Shown in pieces: positions 34,676 through 46,693 of a stretch of 64,000 bases of DNA. The translations under genes and the position numbers were made by a program. Source of the DNA: Sinisalibacter lacisalsi (lineage in GTDB: Bacteria; Pseudomonadota; Alphaproteobacteria; Rhodobacterales; Rhodobacteraceae); the NCBI RefSeq assembly GCF_014640115.1, contig NZ_BMGI01000002.1, forward strand, positions 558,001 to 622,000, in the 5' to 3' direction. The notes beneath the pieces are model-generated. The model did not search any database. It was not told the origin of the DNA and saw only the letters and a program-made list of their open reading frames with translations. The stretch's first letter is position 1. Every line of letters begins with the position of its first letter.

Positions 34676-35512
34676 ATGGAAACAGTGATTCCCGACCGTC
34701 TCGCCACCCTTGGCCACCCGCAACGGCTTGCCGTGTTTCGGCTGCTCATGCGCCGCCACCCCGACCGCCTGCCGGCGGGCGAGATCGCCGGCGCGCTGGG
34801 GCTCAAGCCCAGCACGCTCTCGGCCTATCTCGCGGCGCTGATGCAGGCCGGGCTGGTGCGGCAGGACCGCGCCGGCACATCGCTGCTCTACTCCATCGCC
34901 ATGACGGAAGTTCAAAACACGCTCGACTACCTGATGCGCGATTGCTGCCGCGCGCGCCCCGAGCTTTGCGCCCCCGTCGCCTCGTCCCGCCCCGGAGAAC
35001 AAACCGCCATGCCCGACCGCAAATTCAACGTGCTGTTCATCTGCACCGGAAATTCCGCCCGCTCGATCTTCGCCGAATCGATCCTGCGCGATCATGCCGG
35101 CGACCGTTTCACCGCCTATTCCGCCGGCACCAAGCCCTCGTCGGAGTTGAACCCCTACGCGCTCGAGGTGCTCAAGGCCAACGGCCACGACATCTCGCTG
35201 CTGCGCGCCAAGAACGTGGGCGAGTTCACCGGCCCCGATGCGCCGGCGATGGATTTCGTCTTCACCGTCTGCAACCAGGCCGCCAACGAGGAATGCCCGG
35301 CCTGGGAGGGCCAGCCGATCAGCGGCCATTGGGGCATGCCCGACCCGGTGAAGGCCGAGGGCAGCGAGGCCGAGAAACGGCTGGCCTTCCGCGAGGCCTA
35401 CGGCGGGCTGTTGCGGCGGATCAGCGCCTTCGCCGCCCTGCCGATCGCCGCGCTCGACCGGATCGCGCTGCAGGCCGCCGTCGACGACATCGCCCATCTC
35501 GCAAAGGACTGA
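34676..35512 (+). CDS. ArsR repressor / arsenate reductase (low-MW phosphatase type) fusion
   Basis: 278-residue two-domain protein. Residues ~5-95 are an ArsR winged helix (LATLGHPQRLAVFRLLMRR, LKPSTLSAYLAALMQAGLV), ending with a Cys cluster RDCCRARPELC that could bind arsenite. Residues ~113-275 are a low-molecular-weight phosphatase-type ArsC with the loop FICTGNSARSIFAES (CX5R). The fusion couples sensing and arsenate reduction in one chain. It is the first gene of the ars operon. An internal ATG before DRKFNVLFICTG could give free ArsC. Confidence 0.9.
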   Translation: METVIPDRLATLGHPQRLAVFRLLMRRHPDRLPAGEIAGALGLKPSTLSAYLAALMQAGLVRQDRAGTSLLYSIAMTEVQNTLDYLMRDCCRARPELCAPVASSRPGEQTAMPDRKFNVLFICTGNSARSIFAESILRDHAGDRFTAYSAGTKPSSELNPYALEVLKANGHDISLLRAKNVGEFTGPDAPAMDFVFTVCNQAANEECPAWEGQPISGHWGMPDPVKAEGSEAEKRLAFREAYGGLLRRISAFAALPIAALDRIALQAAVDDIAHLAKD

Positions 35513-35518
35513 CCCCGG

Positions 35519-36517
35519 ATGACCACCTATGCCCTCAACGGCCTTGGCCGGATCGGAAAACTCGCGCTGAAACCGCTCCTCGAGCGCGGCGCCGAGATCG
35601 CCTGGATCAACGACGCGGTGGGCGACCCGGAGATGCACGCGCATCTTCTGGAGTTCGACACGGTGCACGGCCGCTGGCAGGCCGATTTCGCCCATGACGC
35701 CGGGAGCGTGACCATCGGTGGCACCCGCCTGCCCTTCATCGGCACGCGCAACCTCGCCGATCTGCCGCTCGACGGCGTCGACGTTGTGATCGACTGCACC
35801 GGCGTGTTCAAGACCGAGGCCGCCCTTGCGCCCTATTTCGAAGCCGGGGTGAAGAAGGTGATGGTTTCGGCCCCGGTGAAGGACGGGCCGACCGCCAACA
35901 TCGTCTACGGCGTGAACGATGACACCTACGACCCGGCGGCGCATGACATCGTCACCGCCGCCTCCTGCACCACCAATTGCCTCGCGCCGGTGGTCAAGGT
36001 GATCCACGAGAGCCTCGGCATCCGGCACGGCTCGATCACCACGATCCACGACGTGACCAACACCCAGACCATCGTCGACCGGCCCGCGAAAGACCTGCGC
36101 CGCGCCCGCTCGGCGCTGAACTCGCTGATCCCCACCACCACCGGCTCGGCCACCGCGATCACGCTGATCTACCCCGACCTCGCGGGCCGGCTGAACGGCC
36201 ATGCGGTGCGGGTGCCGCTGCTCAACGCCTCGCTCACCGATTGCGTCTTCGAGGTCGAGCGCGCAACCACGCCCGAGGAGGTCAACGCGCTGTTCGAGGC
36301 CGCCGCCGCTGGCCCGCTCAAGGGCATCCTCGGCTACGAGACCCGCCCGCTCGTGTCCGCCGATTACACCAACGACACCCGCTCCTCGATCGTCGACGCG
36401 CCCTCCACCATGGTGGTCAACGGCACGCAGGTGAAGGTCTACGCCTGGTATGACAACGAGATGGGCTATGCCCACCGGCTGGTCGACGTGGCGCAGATGG
36501 TGGGGGCCTCGGTGTGA
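35519..36517 (+). CDS. ArsJ-associated glyceraldehyde-3-phosphate dehydrogenase
   Basis: 332-residue GAPDH with NAD fold [12 protein letters not shown], catalytic [10 protein letters not shown] and [11 protein letters not shown]. In ars operons with arsJ this enzyme makes 1-arseno-3-phosphoglycerate from glyceraldehyde 3-phosphate and arsenate, which ArsJ exports. It lies six bases after arsRC, and its stop overlaps the arsJ start. No glycolytic gene is adjacent, so a dedicated arsenic role is more likely than housekeeping. Confidence 0.9.
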   Translation: MTTYALNGLGRIGKLALKPLLERGAEIAWINDAVGDPEMHAHLLEFDTVHGRWQADFAHDAGSVTIGGTRLPFIGTRNLADLPLDGVDVVIDCTGVFKTEAALAPYFEAGVKKVMVSAPVKDGPTANIVYGVNDDTYDPAAHDIVTAASCTTNCLAPVVKVIHESLGIRHGSITTIHDVTNTQTIVDRPAKDLRRARSALNSLIPTTTGSATAITLIYPDLAGRLNGHAVRVPLLNASLTDCVFEVERATTPEEVNALFEAAAAGPLKGILGYETRPLVSADYTNDTRSSIVDAPSTMVVNGTQVKVYAWYDNEMGYAHRLVDVAQMVGASV

Positions 36518-37779
36518 CCACCCGGCCCGAGGGCCTTTCGGCCTATATCGCGGTCACCGCCGCCTACTGGGCCTTCATGCTCACCGACGGCGCGCTCAGG
36601 ATGCTGGTGCTCCTGCACTTCCACACGCTGGGCTTTTCGCCGGTGCAACTGGCCTATCTCTTCGTGCTCTACGAGATCGCCGGGATGGTGACGAACCTCT
36701 CGGCGGGCTGGATCGCGGCGCGCTTCGGGCTGACCTCAACGCTCTACGCCGGCCTTGCGCTGCAGATCGTCGCCCTGCTCGCCCTCGCCCGGCTCGATCC
36801 CGGCTGGGCCATCGGGGTTTCGGTGGCTTTCGTGATGGTGGTGCAGGGCGCCTCGGGGGTGGCCAAGGATCTGGCCAAGATGTCGTCCAAATCGGCGGTG
36901 AAACTGCTCGCGCCCACGGCGGATGGCGGGCTGTTTCGCTGGGTCGCGGCGCTGACCGGCTCGAAGAACGCGGTCAAGGGCCTCGGCTTCCTGCTCGGCG
37001 CCGCGCTGCTCGCAGGCATCGGCTTCACCTGGTCGGTGCTGGCGATGGCCGCCGGGCTCGCGGTGATCCTCGCAGCCATCGCGCTGGCGATGCCGCCGGG
37101 CCTGCCCCGCGGCCGCAAGGGCGCCAAGTTCTCGGAAGTGTTCTCGAAATCGGCCAACGTGAACTGGCTGTCGGTGGCGCGGGTGTTCCTGTTCGGCGCG
37201 CGCGACGTTTGGTTCGTCGTCGGCATCCCGGTCTATTTCTACGCCGTGCTCTCGGACGGCAGCGAGGCGGGCAACCGCGCCGCCTTCTTCCTGATCGGCA
37301 CCTTCATGGCGGGCTGGATCATCCTCTACGGCGCGGTGCAGGCCGCCGCCCCCCGGCTGCTCGGGGCCGCCCGCCGCCCCGAATCCGATCTGATCCGCGC
37401 CGCGCGCGGCTGGGCAGCGGCGCTCATCGCCGTGCCCGCCGCCCTCGCGCTCGCGCTCTTCGCCGCCCCCGGTCCGGCGCCTTGGCTGACCGCCACGCTG
37501 GTCGCGGGCCTGCTTGCCTTCGGCGCGCTCTTCGCGGTCAATTCCTCGCTGCACTCCTACCTCATCCTCGCCTTCACCCGCGCCGAGCGGGTGACGATGG
37601 ACGTGGGCTTCTACTACATGGCCAACGCGTTCGGCCGGTTGATCGGCACCCTGCTTTCGGGCCTGACCTACCAGCTCGGCGGGCTGGGCTTGACGCTCAC
37701 GGTCGCGGCGGCGATGGTCGCGCTCTCGGCCCTCGCGGCGGGCCGGTTGCACGCAGACGAGGACCAAGGCCCGGCATGA
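36514..37779 (+). CDS. arsJ: ArsJ organoarsenical efflux permease (MFS)
   Basis: 421-residue MFS protein with about twelve helices. [20 protein letters not shown] and [19 protein letters not shown] are features of the ArsJ family. It exports 1-arseno-3-phosphoglycerate made by the preceding GAPDH. Starts at GTG 36514 overlapping the GAPDH stop, and its own stop overlaps acr3 (ATGA). Confidence 0.9.
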   Translation: MTTRPEGLSAYIAVTAAYWAFMLTDGALRMLVLLHFHTLGFSPVQLAYLFVLYEIAGMVTNLSAGWIAARFGLTSTLYAGLALQIVALLALARLDPGWAIGVSVAFVMVVQGASGVAKDLAKMSSKSAVKLLAPTADGGLFRWVAALTGSKNAVKGLGFLLGAALLAGIGFTWSVLAMAAGLAVILAAIALAMPPGLPRGRKGAKFSEVFSKSANVNWLSVARVFLFGARDVWFVVGIPVYFYAVLSDGSEAGNRAAFFLIGTFMAGWIILYGAVQAAAPRLLGAARRPESDLIRAARGWAAALIAVPAALALALFAAPGPAPWLTATLVAGLLAFGALFAVNSSLHSYLILAFTRAERVTMDVGFYYMANAFGRLIGTLLSGLTYQLGGLGLTLTVAAAMVALSALAAGRLHADEDQGPA

Positions 37780-38783
37780 GCATCTTCGAACGCTACCTGA
37801 CGCTCTGGATCGCACTGGCGATGGCCGGCGGCATAATCATCGGCAGCCTTGCGCCGGGGCTGGTAAACGCCATCGCCGCGGCCGAGGTGGCGCGGGTCAA
37901 CCTCGTGGTGGCGGTGCTGATCTGGGCGATGGTCTACCCGATGATGGTGGCGGTCGACCCGGCCCATATCGGCGGCGCGCTGCGCGAGCCGAAGGGGCTG
38001 GCGATCACCCTCGCGGTCAACTGGCTGATCAAGCCCTTCACCATGGCGGCGCTGGCGGTGCTGTTCTTCGAGACCGTCTTCGCCCCCTTCATCTCCCCCG
38101 AGGACGCCTCGCAATACATCGCCGGGCTGATCCTGCTCGGCGCCGCGCCCTGCACGGCGATGGTGTTCGTCTGGTCGCAGCTTACGAAGGGCGACGCCAA
38201 TTACACCCTGCTGCAGGTCTCGGTGAACGACGTGGTGATGGTTTTCGCCTTCGCGCCGATCGTGGCGCTGCTGCTCGGGGTGACCGACATTTCGGTGCCG
38301 TGGGAAACGCTGGTGCTCTCGGTCGTGCTGTTCGTGGCGCTGCCGCTCCTGGCCGGGGTCGCCACCCGCCGCTGGCTCGCATCGCCCGCCCGCATCGCCG
38401 CGTTCCAGGCCCGGGTGAAGCCGTGGTCGGTGATCGGGCTGATCGCGACGGTGGTGATCCTGTTCGGCCTCCAGGGAAAGGTGATCCTCGACCGGCCCGC
38501 CGTGATCGCGCTGATCGCGGTGCCGATCCTGATCCAGTCCTACGGTATCTTCGCGCTGGCCTACCTCGCCGCCTGGGCGCTCAGGGTGCCGCACCGGATC
38601 GCCGCGCCCTGCGCGCTGATCGGCACCTCGAACTTCTTCGAACTGGCGGTGGCGGTGGCGATCTCGCTGTTCGGGCTCAATTCGGGCGCGGCGCTGGCCA
38701 CCGTGGTGGGGGTGCTGGTGGAGGTGCCGGTGATGCTCTCGCTGGTGGCGCTGGCCAACCGCACGCGGGCGCGCTTCGGCTGA
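37776..38783 (+). CDS. acr3: Arsenite efflux permease Acr3
   Basis: 335-residue membrane protein with about ten helices. [17 protein letters not shown], the essential Cys in [14 protein letters not shown] and [18 protein letters not shown] are Acr3 signatures. It expels arsenite formed by the ArsC domain. Last gene of the four-gene operon, so both As(V) routes, reduction plus Acr3 and arsenylation plus ArsJ, are present together. Confidence 0.93.
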   Translation: MSIFERYLTLWIALAMAGGIIIGSLAPGLVNAIAAAEVARVNLVVAVLIWAMVYPMMVAVDPAHIGGALREPKGLAITLAVNWLIKPFTMAALAVLFFETVFAPFISPEDASQYIAGLILLGAAPCTAMVFVWSQLTKGDANYTLLQVSVNDVVMVFAFAPIVALLLGVTDISVPWETLVLSVVLFVALPLLAGVATRRWLASPARIAAFQARVKPWSVIGLIATVVILFGLQGKVILDRPAVIALIAVPILIQSYGIFALAYLAAWALRVPHRIAAPCALIGTSNFFELAVAVAISLFGLNSGAALATVVGVLVEVPVMLSLVALANRTRARFG

Positions 38784-38849
38784 GCCGGGCGCGGCGAAAT
38801 GGGGCCTTGGCAATCATCGCCCGCGCCGCTAAACCCGCGCCGAACGCAC

Positions 38850-38905
38850 TTGGAGCCGGGTGAAACTCCCGGCTGGCTCCTCCGGCCGCCGATCCACCGG
38901 ATAAC
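38850..38905 (+). ncRNA. Structured 5' leader of the SulP gene, class unassigned
   Basis: Two hairpins stand upstream of the transporter: AGCCGGG-tgaaact-CCCGGCT (38854-38874) and TCCGG...CCGGA (38881-38901). An alternative pairing GGAGCC (38852-38857) with GGCTCC (38875-38880) would enclose the first stem, so two folds compete. The distance to the ATG is 66 bases. The layout resembles a cis-regulatory RNA, perhaps an ion-sensing one, but I cannot match it with certainty to a named family. Confidence 0.4.
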
Positions 38906-38966
38906 CCGACACGCACACCAATGACCAAGACCGCGATGCGCCGTCGCGGCCCCGGGAACCGCTTTC

Positions 38967-40457
38967 ATGATCACACCCGCCCAATACCGCCGCCAGTGGA
39001 CGAGCAACATCCGCGGCGATCTGCTCTCCGGCCTCGTCGTCGCCCTCGCGCTGATCCCCGAAGCGATCGCCTTCTCGATCATAGCCGGGGTTGATCCGAA
39101 GGTCGGGCTCTATGCCTCGTTCTCGATCGCGGTGATCATCGCCATCACCGGCGGCCGGCCGGGAATGATCTCGGCCGCCACCGCCGCCACGGCGGTGCTG
39201 ATGGTCACGCTGGTCAAGGACCACGGGCTGCAATACCTGCTCGCCGCCACCGTGCTGGCGGGGCTGTTGCAGATCGGCGCGGGGCTTCTGAAGCTCGGCC
39301 GGGTGATGCGCTTCGTCTCGCGCTCGGTGATGACCGGCTTCGTCAACGCGCTGGCGATCCTGATCTTCATCGCGCAACTGCCCGAGCTCGATCCGCGCAA
39401 CGTGCCGATGCTCACCTACGTGCTGGTCGCCGCGGGGCTGGCGATCATCTACCTGTTTCCGCGCCTCACCACCGCCGTGCCCTCGCCGCTGGTCACCATC
39501 ATCGTGCTGACCGGGCTTGCCGTGGTGCTCGGGCTCGACGTGCGCACCGTGGGTGACATGGGCGCCCTGCCCGACACTCTGCCGGTTTTCCTGATCCCCG
39601 ACATCCCGCTCAATTTCGAGACCCTGCAGATCATCTTCCCCTATTCCGTCGCCGTCGCCATCGTCGGCCTGCTCGAAAGCCTGATGACCCAGCAGATCGT
39701 CGACGACCTGACCGACACCACCTCGGACCGCAACCAGGAGTGCATCGGCCAGGGAATCGCCAACACCGCCACCGGCTTCATCGGCGGCATGGCGGGCTGC
39801 GCGATGATCGGCCAGTCGATCATCAACGTCAAATCCGGTGGCCGCGGGCGGCTTTCGTCCTTCGCCGCCGGGATCTACCTTCTGGCGATGGTGGTGCTGA
39901 TCGGCGATATCGTGGCGATGATCCCGATGGCGGCGCTGGTGGCGATCATGATCATGGTCTCGATCGGCACCTTCTCGTGGTCGTCGATCCGCAACCTGCG
40001 CGACCATCCGCGCTCGTCGTCGATCGTGATGCTGGCGACGGTGTTCTTCGTGATCTACACCCATAACCTCGCGATCGGCGTGCTGGTCGGCGTGCTGCTC
40101 TCGGGGCTGTTCTTCGCCTGGAAGATCGCGCAGCTTTTCCGGGTGCGCAGCGAGATCACGCCCGATGGCAGCCACCGCACCTATCACGTCGAGGGCCAGC
40201 TGTTCTTCGCCTCGTCGGAAGACTTCATGAAGGCTTTCGACTTCAAGGAAGCGCCCGAAAAGGTCACCATCGACGTGAGCCGCGCGCATATCTGGGACAT
40301 TTCTTCGGTTGCCGCGCTCGACATGGCCCTGCTCAAGTTCCGCCGGGAGGGGGCCGAAGTCGAGATCATCGGCCTCAACGCGGCGTCCGAAACCATCGTC
40401 GACCGGCTTGCCGTCCATGACAAGCCCGGCGCGATGGACACGCTGATGGGCCATTGA
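38967..40457 (+). CDS. SulP-family anion transporter with STAS domain
   Basis: 496-residue protein. About twelve helices (residues ~15-390) include [21 protein letters not shown], the SulP signature, and [21 protein letters not shown]-terminal STAS domain follows (~405-490; [20 protein letters not shown]). Substrates in the family are sulfate, bicarbonate or other anions. The short loop and closeness to the BicA type leave bicarbonate possible. It lies 13 bases before a UspA gene, a frequent pair. Confidence 0.88.
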   Translation: MITPAQYRRQWTSNIRGDLLSGLVVALALIPEAIAFSIIAGVDPKVGLYASFSIAVIIAITGGRPGMISAATAATAVLMVTLVKDHGLQYLLAATVLAGLLQIGAGLLKLGRVMRFVSRSVMTGFVNALAILIFIAQLPELDPRNVPMLTYVLVAAGLAIIYLFPRLTTAVPSPLVTIIVLTGLAVVLGLDVRTVGDMGALPDTLPVFLIPDIPLNFETLQIIFPYSVAVAIVGLLESLMTQQIVDDLTDTTSDRNQECIGQGIANTATGFIGGMAGCAMIGQSIINVKSGGRGRLSSFAAGIYLLAMVVLIGDIVAMIPMAALVAIMIMVSIGTFSWSSIRNLRDHPRSSSIVMLATVFFVIYTHNLAIGVLVGVLLSGLFFAWKIAQLFRVRSEITPDGSHRTYHVEGQLFFASSEDFMKAFDFKEAPEKVTIDVSRAHIWDISSVAALDMALLKFRREGAEVEIIGLNAASETIVDRLAVHDKPGAMDTLMGH

Positions 40458-40470
40458 GGGAGACAGACCC

Positions 40471-41328
40471 ATGCTGACAAACACGCTCATCGCGCTCGTC
40501 GACGGCTCGGCCTATGCCGAAAGCGTCTGCCACCACAGCGCCTGGATCGCCCGGCGCACCGGCTCGAAGGTCAAGCTCTACCACGTGATGGGGCGGCGCG
40601 ACGGGCCCGAGAAGCAGGACCTGTCGGGCGCGATCCGGCTCGGCGCCCGCACCCGGCTGCTCGAACAGCTCTCCGAAGTGGACGCCGCCCGCGCCAGGCT
40701 CGCCCATGAACATGGCCGCGCGATCCTCGAAGACGCCAAGGCCATCGTCGCGAGCGGCGGCGACGTCGAGGTGGAAACCCGCCTGCGCCAGGGCGACCTG
40801 GTCGAGACCATCACCGAGAAGGAAGACCAGGGCGACATGATCGTGGTCGGCAAGCGCGGCGAGGCGGCGGGGCTGGCGTCGGAACATCTCGGCTCCAACC
40901 TCGAACGCATCGTGCGCGCCAGCCACAAGCCGGTGTTCATCGCCAACCGCGCCTTCAAGCCGATCGAACGCGTGCTGCTGGCCTTCGACGGCGGCCCCTC
41001 GGCAATGAAGGCGGTCGACTACGTCGCCGATTGCAAGCTGTTCGGCGGGCTGGAGGTGTCGCTCGTCTTCGCCGGCGCCGAAACGCCCGAACTGCGCGCC
41101 GCGCTCGACAAGGCCTCGGCCCGGCTCGGCGCGGCGGGCTTCACGCCCGAGATCATCCTGCGCCCCGGCGAGCCGGAGAAGGTGCTGGCCCAGATCACCA
41201 CGCTCGGCGCGCATGACCTGCTGGTGATGGGCGCCTATGGCCACTCGCGGGTGCGCCACCTGATCATCGGCTCGACCACCACCGCGCTGATCCGGTCCTG
41301 CCCGGTGCCGGTGCTGATCATGCGCTGA
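40471..41328 (+). CDS. Tandem universal stress protein (UspA family)
   Basis: 285-residue cytoplasmic protein of two Usp domains. The second keeps the ATP motif GAYGHSRVRHLIIGSTTT (G-x2-G-x9-GS/T). The first has a partly altered version (VGKRGEAAGLASEHLGSN), so probably only one ATP site is fully standard. Co-transcribed with the SulP gene, suggesting regulation of, or response through, that transporter (inference). Confidence 0.87.
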   Translation: MLTNTLIALVDGSAYAESVCHHSAWIARRTGSKVKLYHVMGRRDGPEKQDLSGAIRLGARTRLLEQLSEVDAARARLAHEHGRAILEDAKAIVASGGDVEVETRLRQGDLVETITEKEDQGDMIVVGKRGEAAGLASEHLGSNLERIVRASHKPVFIANRAFKPIERVLLAFDGGPSAMKAVDYVADCKLFGGLEVSLVFAGAETPELRAALDKASARLGAAGFTPEIILRPGEPEKVLAQITTLGAHDLLVMGAYGHSRVRHLIIGSTTTALIRSCPVPVLIMR

Positions 41329-41415
41329 GGCGCACCGCGCGCGCGGCCCCCTTGCGCCTGCCGGCGGCTTCGGGCAGTCATGTGCGGTCGAAACGCGAAA
41401 CCGGGAGGCCGCAGG

Positions 41416-41838
41416 ATGGACGTGCGCGTGAAATGGGTCGAAGATCGCACCTTCGTGGGCGAGGCGGAAGCCGGGCACAAGATCGTTTTCGGCGCCGCGT
41501 CCGAGGCCGGGCCGAAGCCGGGCCCGAGCCCGATGGAACTGGTGCTGATCGGCACCGGCGGCTGCGCTGCGTATGACGTGGTGCACATTCTCGAAAAGGG
41601 CCGCGAGCCGGTGGAAAGCGTCGAGGTCGAACTCGACGCCGACCGCGCCGAGACCGATCCCAAGGTGTTCACCCGCATCCACATGCGTTTCATCGTCAAG
41701 GGCCGGGGCCTGAGCGCCGGCAAGGCCGAACGCGCCGTGAGCCTCTCGGTGGAGAAATACTGCTCGGCCTCGGCGATGATGGCGGCCACCGCCACGCTGA
41801 CCCACGAGGTCGAGGTGGTCGACACCGCCGCGAGCTGA
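41416..41838 (+). CDS. OsmC-family protein
   Basis: 140-residue OsmC/Ohr-fold protein with both cysteines of the peroxidase family: one in IGTGGCAAYDVV and one in VEKYCSASAMM. The sequence is closer to the YhfA/OsmC group than to Ohr. It probably reduces organic peroxides or handles reactive sulfur. ATG 41416 is preceded by GGGAGGCCGCAGG. A repeat element begins directly after its stop. Confidence 0.87.
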   Translation: MDVRVKWVEDRTFVGEAEAGHKIVFGAASEAGPKPGPSPMELVLIGTGGCAAYDVVHILEKGREPVESVEVELDADRAETDPKVFTRIHMRFIVKGRGLSAGKAERAVSLSVEKYCSASAMMAATATLTHEVEVVDTAAS

Positions 41839-41944
41839 ACGGTTTCGCCCCGCTGACGCGGGCCGATCCACACGGGGGCTCTGCCGTCGTGCCGGAGGCA
41901 CGCCTTCGGCGAGACACCCCCAAGGTATTTTGGCCAGGATCAAG
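41839..41944. repeat. Composite intergenic hairpin repeat (family A), third copy
   Basis: Begins right after the OsmC stop with ACGGTTTCGCCCCG, identical to the copy after metY. Hairpin-forming GC stretches follow, and it ends CACCCCCAAGGTATTTTGG then CCAGGATCAAG (41915-41944). The end differs from the other copies after TATTTT. It is on the same strand as the metY copy. Confidence 0.7.
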
Positions 41945-41976
41945 CGGCAACCCGCACTCCCGGCTTGGAGTTTCCC

Positions 41977-42870
41977 ATGGACAACCTGCGCGGCGCGCTC
42001 TTGATGGTTCTTGCGATGGCCGGGTTCGCCATCGAGGACGCTTTCGTCAAGGCGATCACCGCCCGCGTGCCGATGGGCCAGGTGCTGGTCTACCTCGGCG
42101 CGGGCGGCGGGCTGGCCTTCGCGATGCTCGCCAGCCGGGCCGGCTATTGTTGGCGCTCGCGCGCGTTCTTCACGCCGGTGGTGATGCTGCGCAACGCCGG
42201 CGAGATCGTCGGCACCACCGCCTTCGTCACCGCGCTGACGCTGATCCCGCTGTCGCTCGCCTCGGCGCTGTTGCAGGCGATGCCGCTGTTCGTGACGCTG
42301 GGGGCGATCGTGTTCATGCGGGTGCAGGTGGGTTGGCGGCGCTGGGCGGCGCTGGCGGTGGGGCTGATCGGCGTGCTGATCATCCTGCGCCCCGGCTTCG
42401 AGGGTTTCCGCCCCGAGGCGCTGTTCGGCCTGCTCGCGGCGCTCGGGCTGGCGACGCGCGATCTCGCCACCCGGGCCTGCCCGCGCGAGGTGCACCCGCT
42501 CCAGCTTTCGGCCTGGGGCTTCTTCATGCTGGTGCCGATCGGCGCCGGCCTGCTCGCGCTTTCCGGCGGCGCGGTGCGCCCGAGCCCGGTCGAGGGCGGG
42601 ATGATCCTCGGCGCGCTGGCGCTCGGAATGGTTGGCTACTACGCCCTGACCCGGGCGATGCAGACCGGCGAGATCGCCTTCGTCACGCCGTTTCGCTACA
42701 CGCGCCTGGTGTTCGGCCTCGCCATCGGCTGGACGCTGTTCGGCGACCCGCTCGACGCTCCGATGCTGGTCGGGGCCGCCATCGTCGTCGGCGCCGGGCT
42801 CTACACGCTGATCCGCGAGCGCCGGCTGATGCGGCGCCCCACCGCGGTGCCGCCACCCACCGCGATCTGA
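41977..42870 (+). CDS. EamA/DMT-family transporter
   Basis: 297-residue membrane protein with ten helices in two EamA repeats. GALLMVLAMAGFAIEDAFVK opens the first and ALTRAMQTGEIAFVTPFRYT the second, a pattern of the riboflavin/purine-like DMT subgroup often seen in Rhodobacteraceae. ATG 41977 is preferred over TTG 41965 because TTGGAG then serves as its ribosome site. Substrate unknown. Confidence 0.84.
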   Translation: MDNLRGALLMVLAMAGFAIEDAFVKAITARVPMGQVLVYLGAGGGLAFAMLASRAGYCWRSRAFFTPVVMLRNAGEIVGTTAFVTALTLIPLSLASALLQAMPLFVTLGAIVFMRVQVGWRRWAALAVGLIGVLIILRPGFEGFRPEALFGLLAALGLATRDLATRACPREVHPLQLSAWGFFMLVPIGAGLLALSGGAVRPSPVEGGMILGALALGMVGYYALTRAMQTGEIAFVTPFRYTRLVFGLAIGWTLFGDPLDAPMLVGAAIVVGAGLYTLIRERRLMRRPTAVPPPTAI

Positions 42871-44241
<1,371 letters not shown>

Positions 44242-44251
44242 GCCGGCGGGA

Positions 44252-44261
44252 GGGGGGGGGG
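44252..44261 (+). repeat. Run of ten G before the SGNH-hydrolase gene
   Basis: Homopolymer of ten G between eno and the start of the next gene. It lies inside an open frame that begins with ATG 44238 overlapping the eno stop and continues into the SGNH protein. Such runs slip during replication and could switch expression. Confidence 0.85.
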
Positions 44262-44282
44262 AAGGAGAATGGAAATGGTCGT

Positions 44283-45356
44283 ATGACAGTGTACATTGTC
44301 GGCGGTTCGAACTCTCTTCACAAGGAGGGGTGGATCAGCCGGTTTCGAGACCTCGAACCCAATTTCATCAACTTATCGGTTGGAGCTACGACCTCAATCA
44401 CCGGATTATTCAGAGCGATCACCACAGACGATCTCGGTGCTAGCGATGTAATTGTCTGGGAATATGCTCTAAACGAGATAAACCACATCCACCGGGGGCT
44501 TCAGGCAAATACACTGCTGTGCCACATTGAGCATTTCGCTCGGTGGGCGCGAGCCCGAAACGTAGCTTTCGCGCCCGCTATCTTCACACCGAGAAGATTA
44601 GAACAAGATACGAAACGTGCACCATATTATTTACGCCTCCAAGAACTCTTCGACCATTATGGGCTGGAGGCATTTGATATGTCAGCCGAGTACAGGGCCG
44701 CGCTAGGAGTGCACACGTTACCGAAGAACGTGTTCAGAGACGGTGCACACTACGCACATAGCAGGGAAGTGCTAGACTTCATTTCACAAGGCGTATTCAG
44801 GGCAGTAACTGCAGCGCGCGTACCCGCCCCAGTTGAACCTAAGATAACAAACGGCCAAGATTTGCAGCTTATAACAGGATTCGCCGAGGAAGTTTTTTCA
44901 AACAGCGCAATGCGTGTGCCGTATTCGCGGCCTTCGATACGAGTTATGCTGCCGGAACGCTCGACAGTCACCGCGATTACGTTCCTTTCATCACCGCGCG
45001 AAGACGCATTTGAACTGATTGTTCCTCATTACTCGGGCAGTGCAAGAATGCCAGTTTCGGCTACGCACAAAAACAAAGCATTCCCTGCACTCCTTAAAAC
45101 CGTGATCGTACCGCAGGAAGGAATAAGTTCGATGACGCCATCTCCCGGCAAGCCCGTTCGGATCGAAAACTGGAGTGGCGATGGGCGCCTATATGCAGCC
45201 CATGGATGCAAAAGAAAGCAGTCCGAATCTCGCGCTCAATCACAAGCACGGATCGCAGGAATTTTTGTCATAAAAAGAGCACGTTGGGCGCGGATTGCCC
45301 GCGCCCGAAAGGCGGTTCTAAGGCGACTTCCCCAACTAAACTTGCGGTCTACTTAA
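44283..45356 (+). CDS. SGNH/GDSL-hydrolase-like protein, low GC
   Basis: 357-residue protein from ATG 44283, or 372 from ATG 44238. SGNH blocks can be read: VGGSNSLHK with candidate nucleophile Ser9, LSVGATTS (block II), WEYALNEINHIH (block III Asn64) and RDGAHYAHS (block V, Asp153 and His156). The middle to C-terminal ~200 residues are unrecognised, probably a beta-rich domain and a basic tail. No signal peptide. Base and codon use are far more AT-rich than neighbours, a strong sign of transfer. It may be a sugar O-acyl hydrolase or transferase (inference). Confidence 0.65.
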   Translation: MTVYIVGGSNSLHKEGWISRFRDLEPNFINLSVGATTSITGLFRAITTDDLGASDVIVWEYALNEINHIHRGLQANTLLCHIEHFARWARARNVAFAPAIFTPRRLEQDTKRAPYYLRLQELFDHYGLEAFDMSAEYRAALGVHTLPKNVFRDGAHYAHSREVLDFISQGVFRAVTAARVPAPVEPKITNGQDLQLITGFAEEVFSNSAMRVPYSRPSIRVMLPERSTVTAITFLSSPREDAFELIVPHYSGSARMPVSATHKNKAFPALLKTVIVPQEGISSMTPSPGKPVRIENWSGDGRLYAAHGCKRKQSESRAQSQARIAGIFVIKRARWARIARARKAVLRRLPQLNLRST

Positions 45357-45416
45357 GTCCCCACCGCTGCGCGCGGGCGGTTGCGCCGGGCGGGGCACGG
45401 GCCTAAAACCGATGCC

Positions 45417-46213
45417 ATGACCAACGTGCTCGACAGGATCAAGGCCTACAAGCTCGACGACGTGGCGGCGCGCAAGGCCGCCCGACCGCTGAGCGATGTG
45501 GAGGCCGACGCCCGCGCCACCAGCCCGGTGCGCGGCTTTGCCCGTGCGCTCGAAGCGGCCACGCAGACCGGCTATGGCCTGATCGCCGAGATCAAGAAGG
45601 CAAGCCCCTCGAAGGGGCTGATCCGCGCCGATTTCGACCCGCCGGCGCTGGCGCGCGCCTATGAGGCCGGGGGCGCGACCTGCCTCTCGGTGCTGACCGA
45701 TACGCCCAGCTTCCAGGGCGCCGACGATTTCCTCGTCGCCGCGCGCGAAGCCACCGCGCTGCCGGCGCTGCGCAAGGATTTTCTCTACGATCCCTGGCAG
45801 GTGGCCGAGGCGCGCGCGCTTGGCGCCGATTGCATCCTGATCATCATGGCCAGCGTTTCCGACGCGCAGGCCGCCGAGCTGGAAGACGCCGCCTTCGGCT
45901 GGGGCATGGACGTGCTCGTCGAGGTGCACGACGCCGAGGAACTGGAGCGCGCCACCCGGCTGCGCGCGCCGCTCCTGGGCATCAACAACCGCAACCTCAA
46001 GACCTTCGAGGTCACGCTCGACACCACCCGCGCGCTGGCGAAACGCGCGCCGGCCGACCGGCTGCTGGTGTGCGAATCGGGGCTCTTCACGCCCTCCGAC
46101 CTCGCCGACATGGCCGCCGTGGGCGCGCGCGCTTTCCTGATCGGCGAGAGCCTGATGCGGCAGGACGATGTCGCGGCCGCCACCCGCGCGATCCTCGCCG
46201 ACCCGGTGCTGCC

Positions 46214-46217
<4 letters not shown>
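45417..46217 (+). CDS. trpC: Indole-3-glycerol phosphate synthase
   Basis: 266-residue TIM-barrel enzyme of tryptophan synthesis. [54 protein letters not shown] and LLVCESGLF are the catalytic and phosphate-binding strands. It is coupled to moaC by ATGA. trpD is about 29 kb upstream, not adjacent. Confidence 0.96.

Positions 46218-46689
<472 letters not shown>

Positions 46690-46693
<4 letters not shown>

Noticed and set aside
34475-36475. Long minus-strand open frame (666 codons) opposite arsRC and the GAPDH gene
   Set aside because: Lies antisense to genes with clear catalytic motifs; low-complexity product. The similar frames at 18753-20708 and 40375-42495 were rejected for the same reason.
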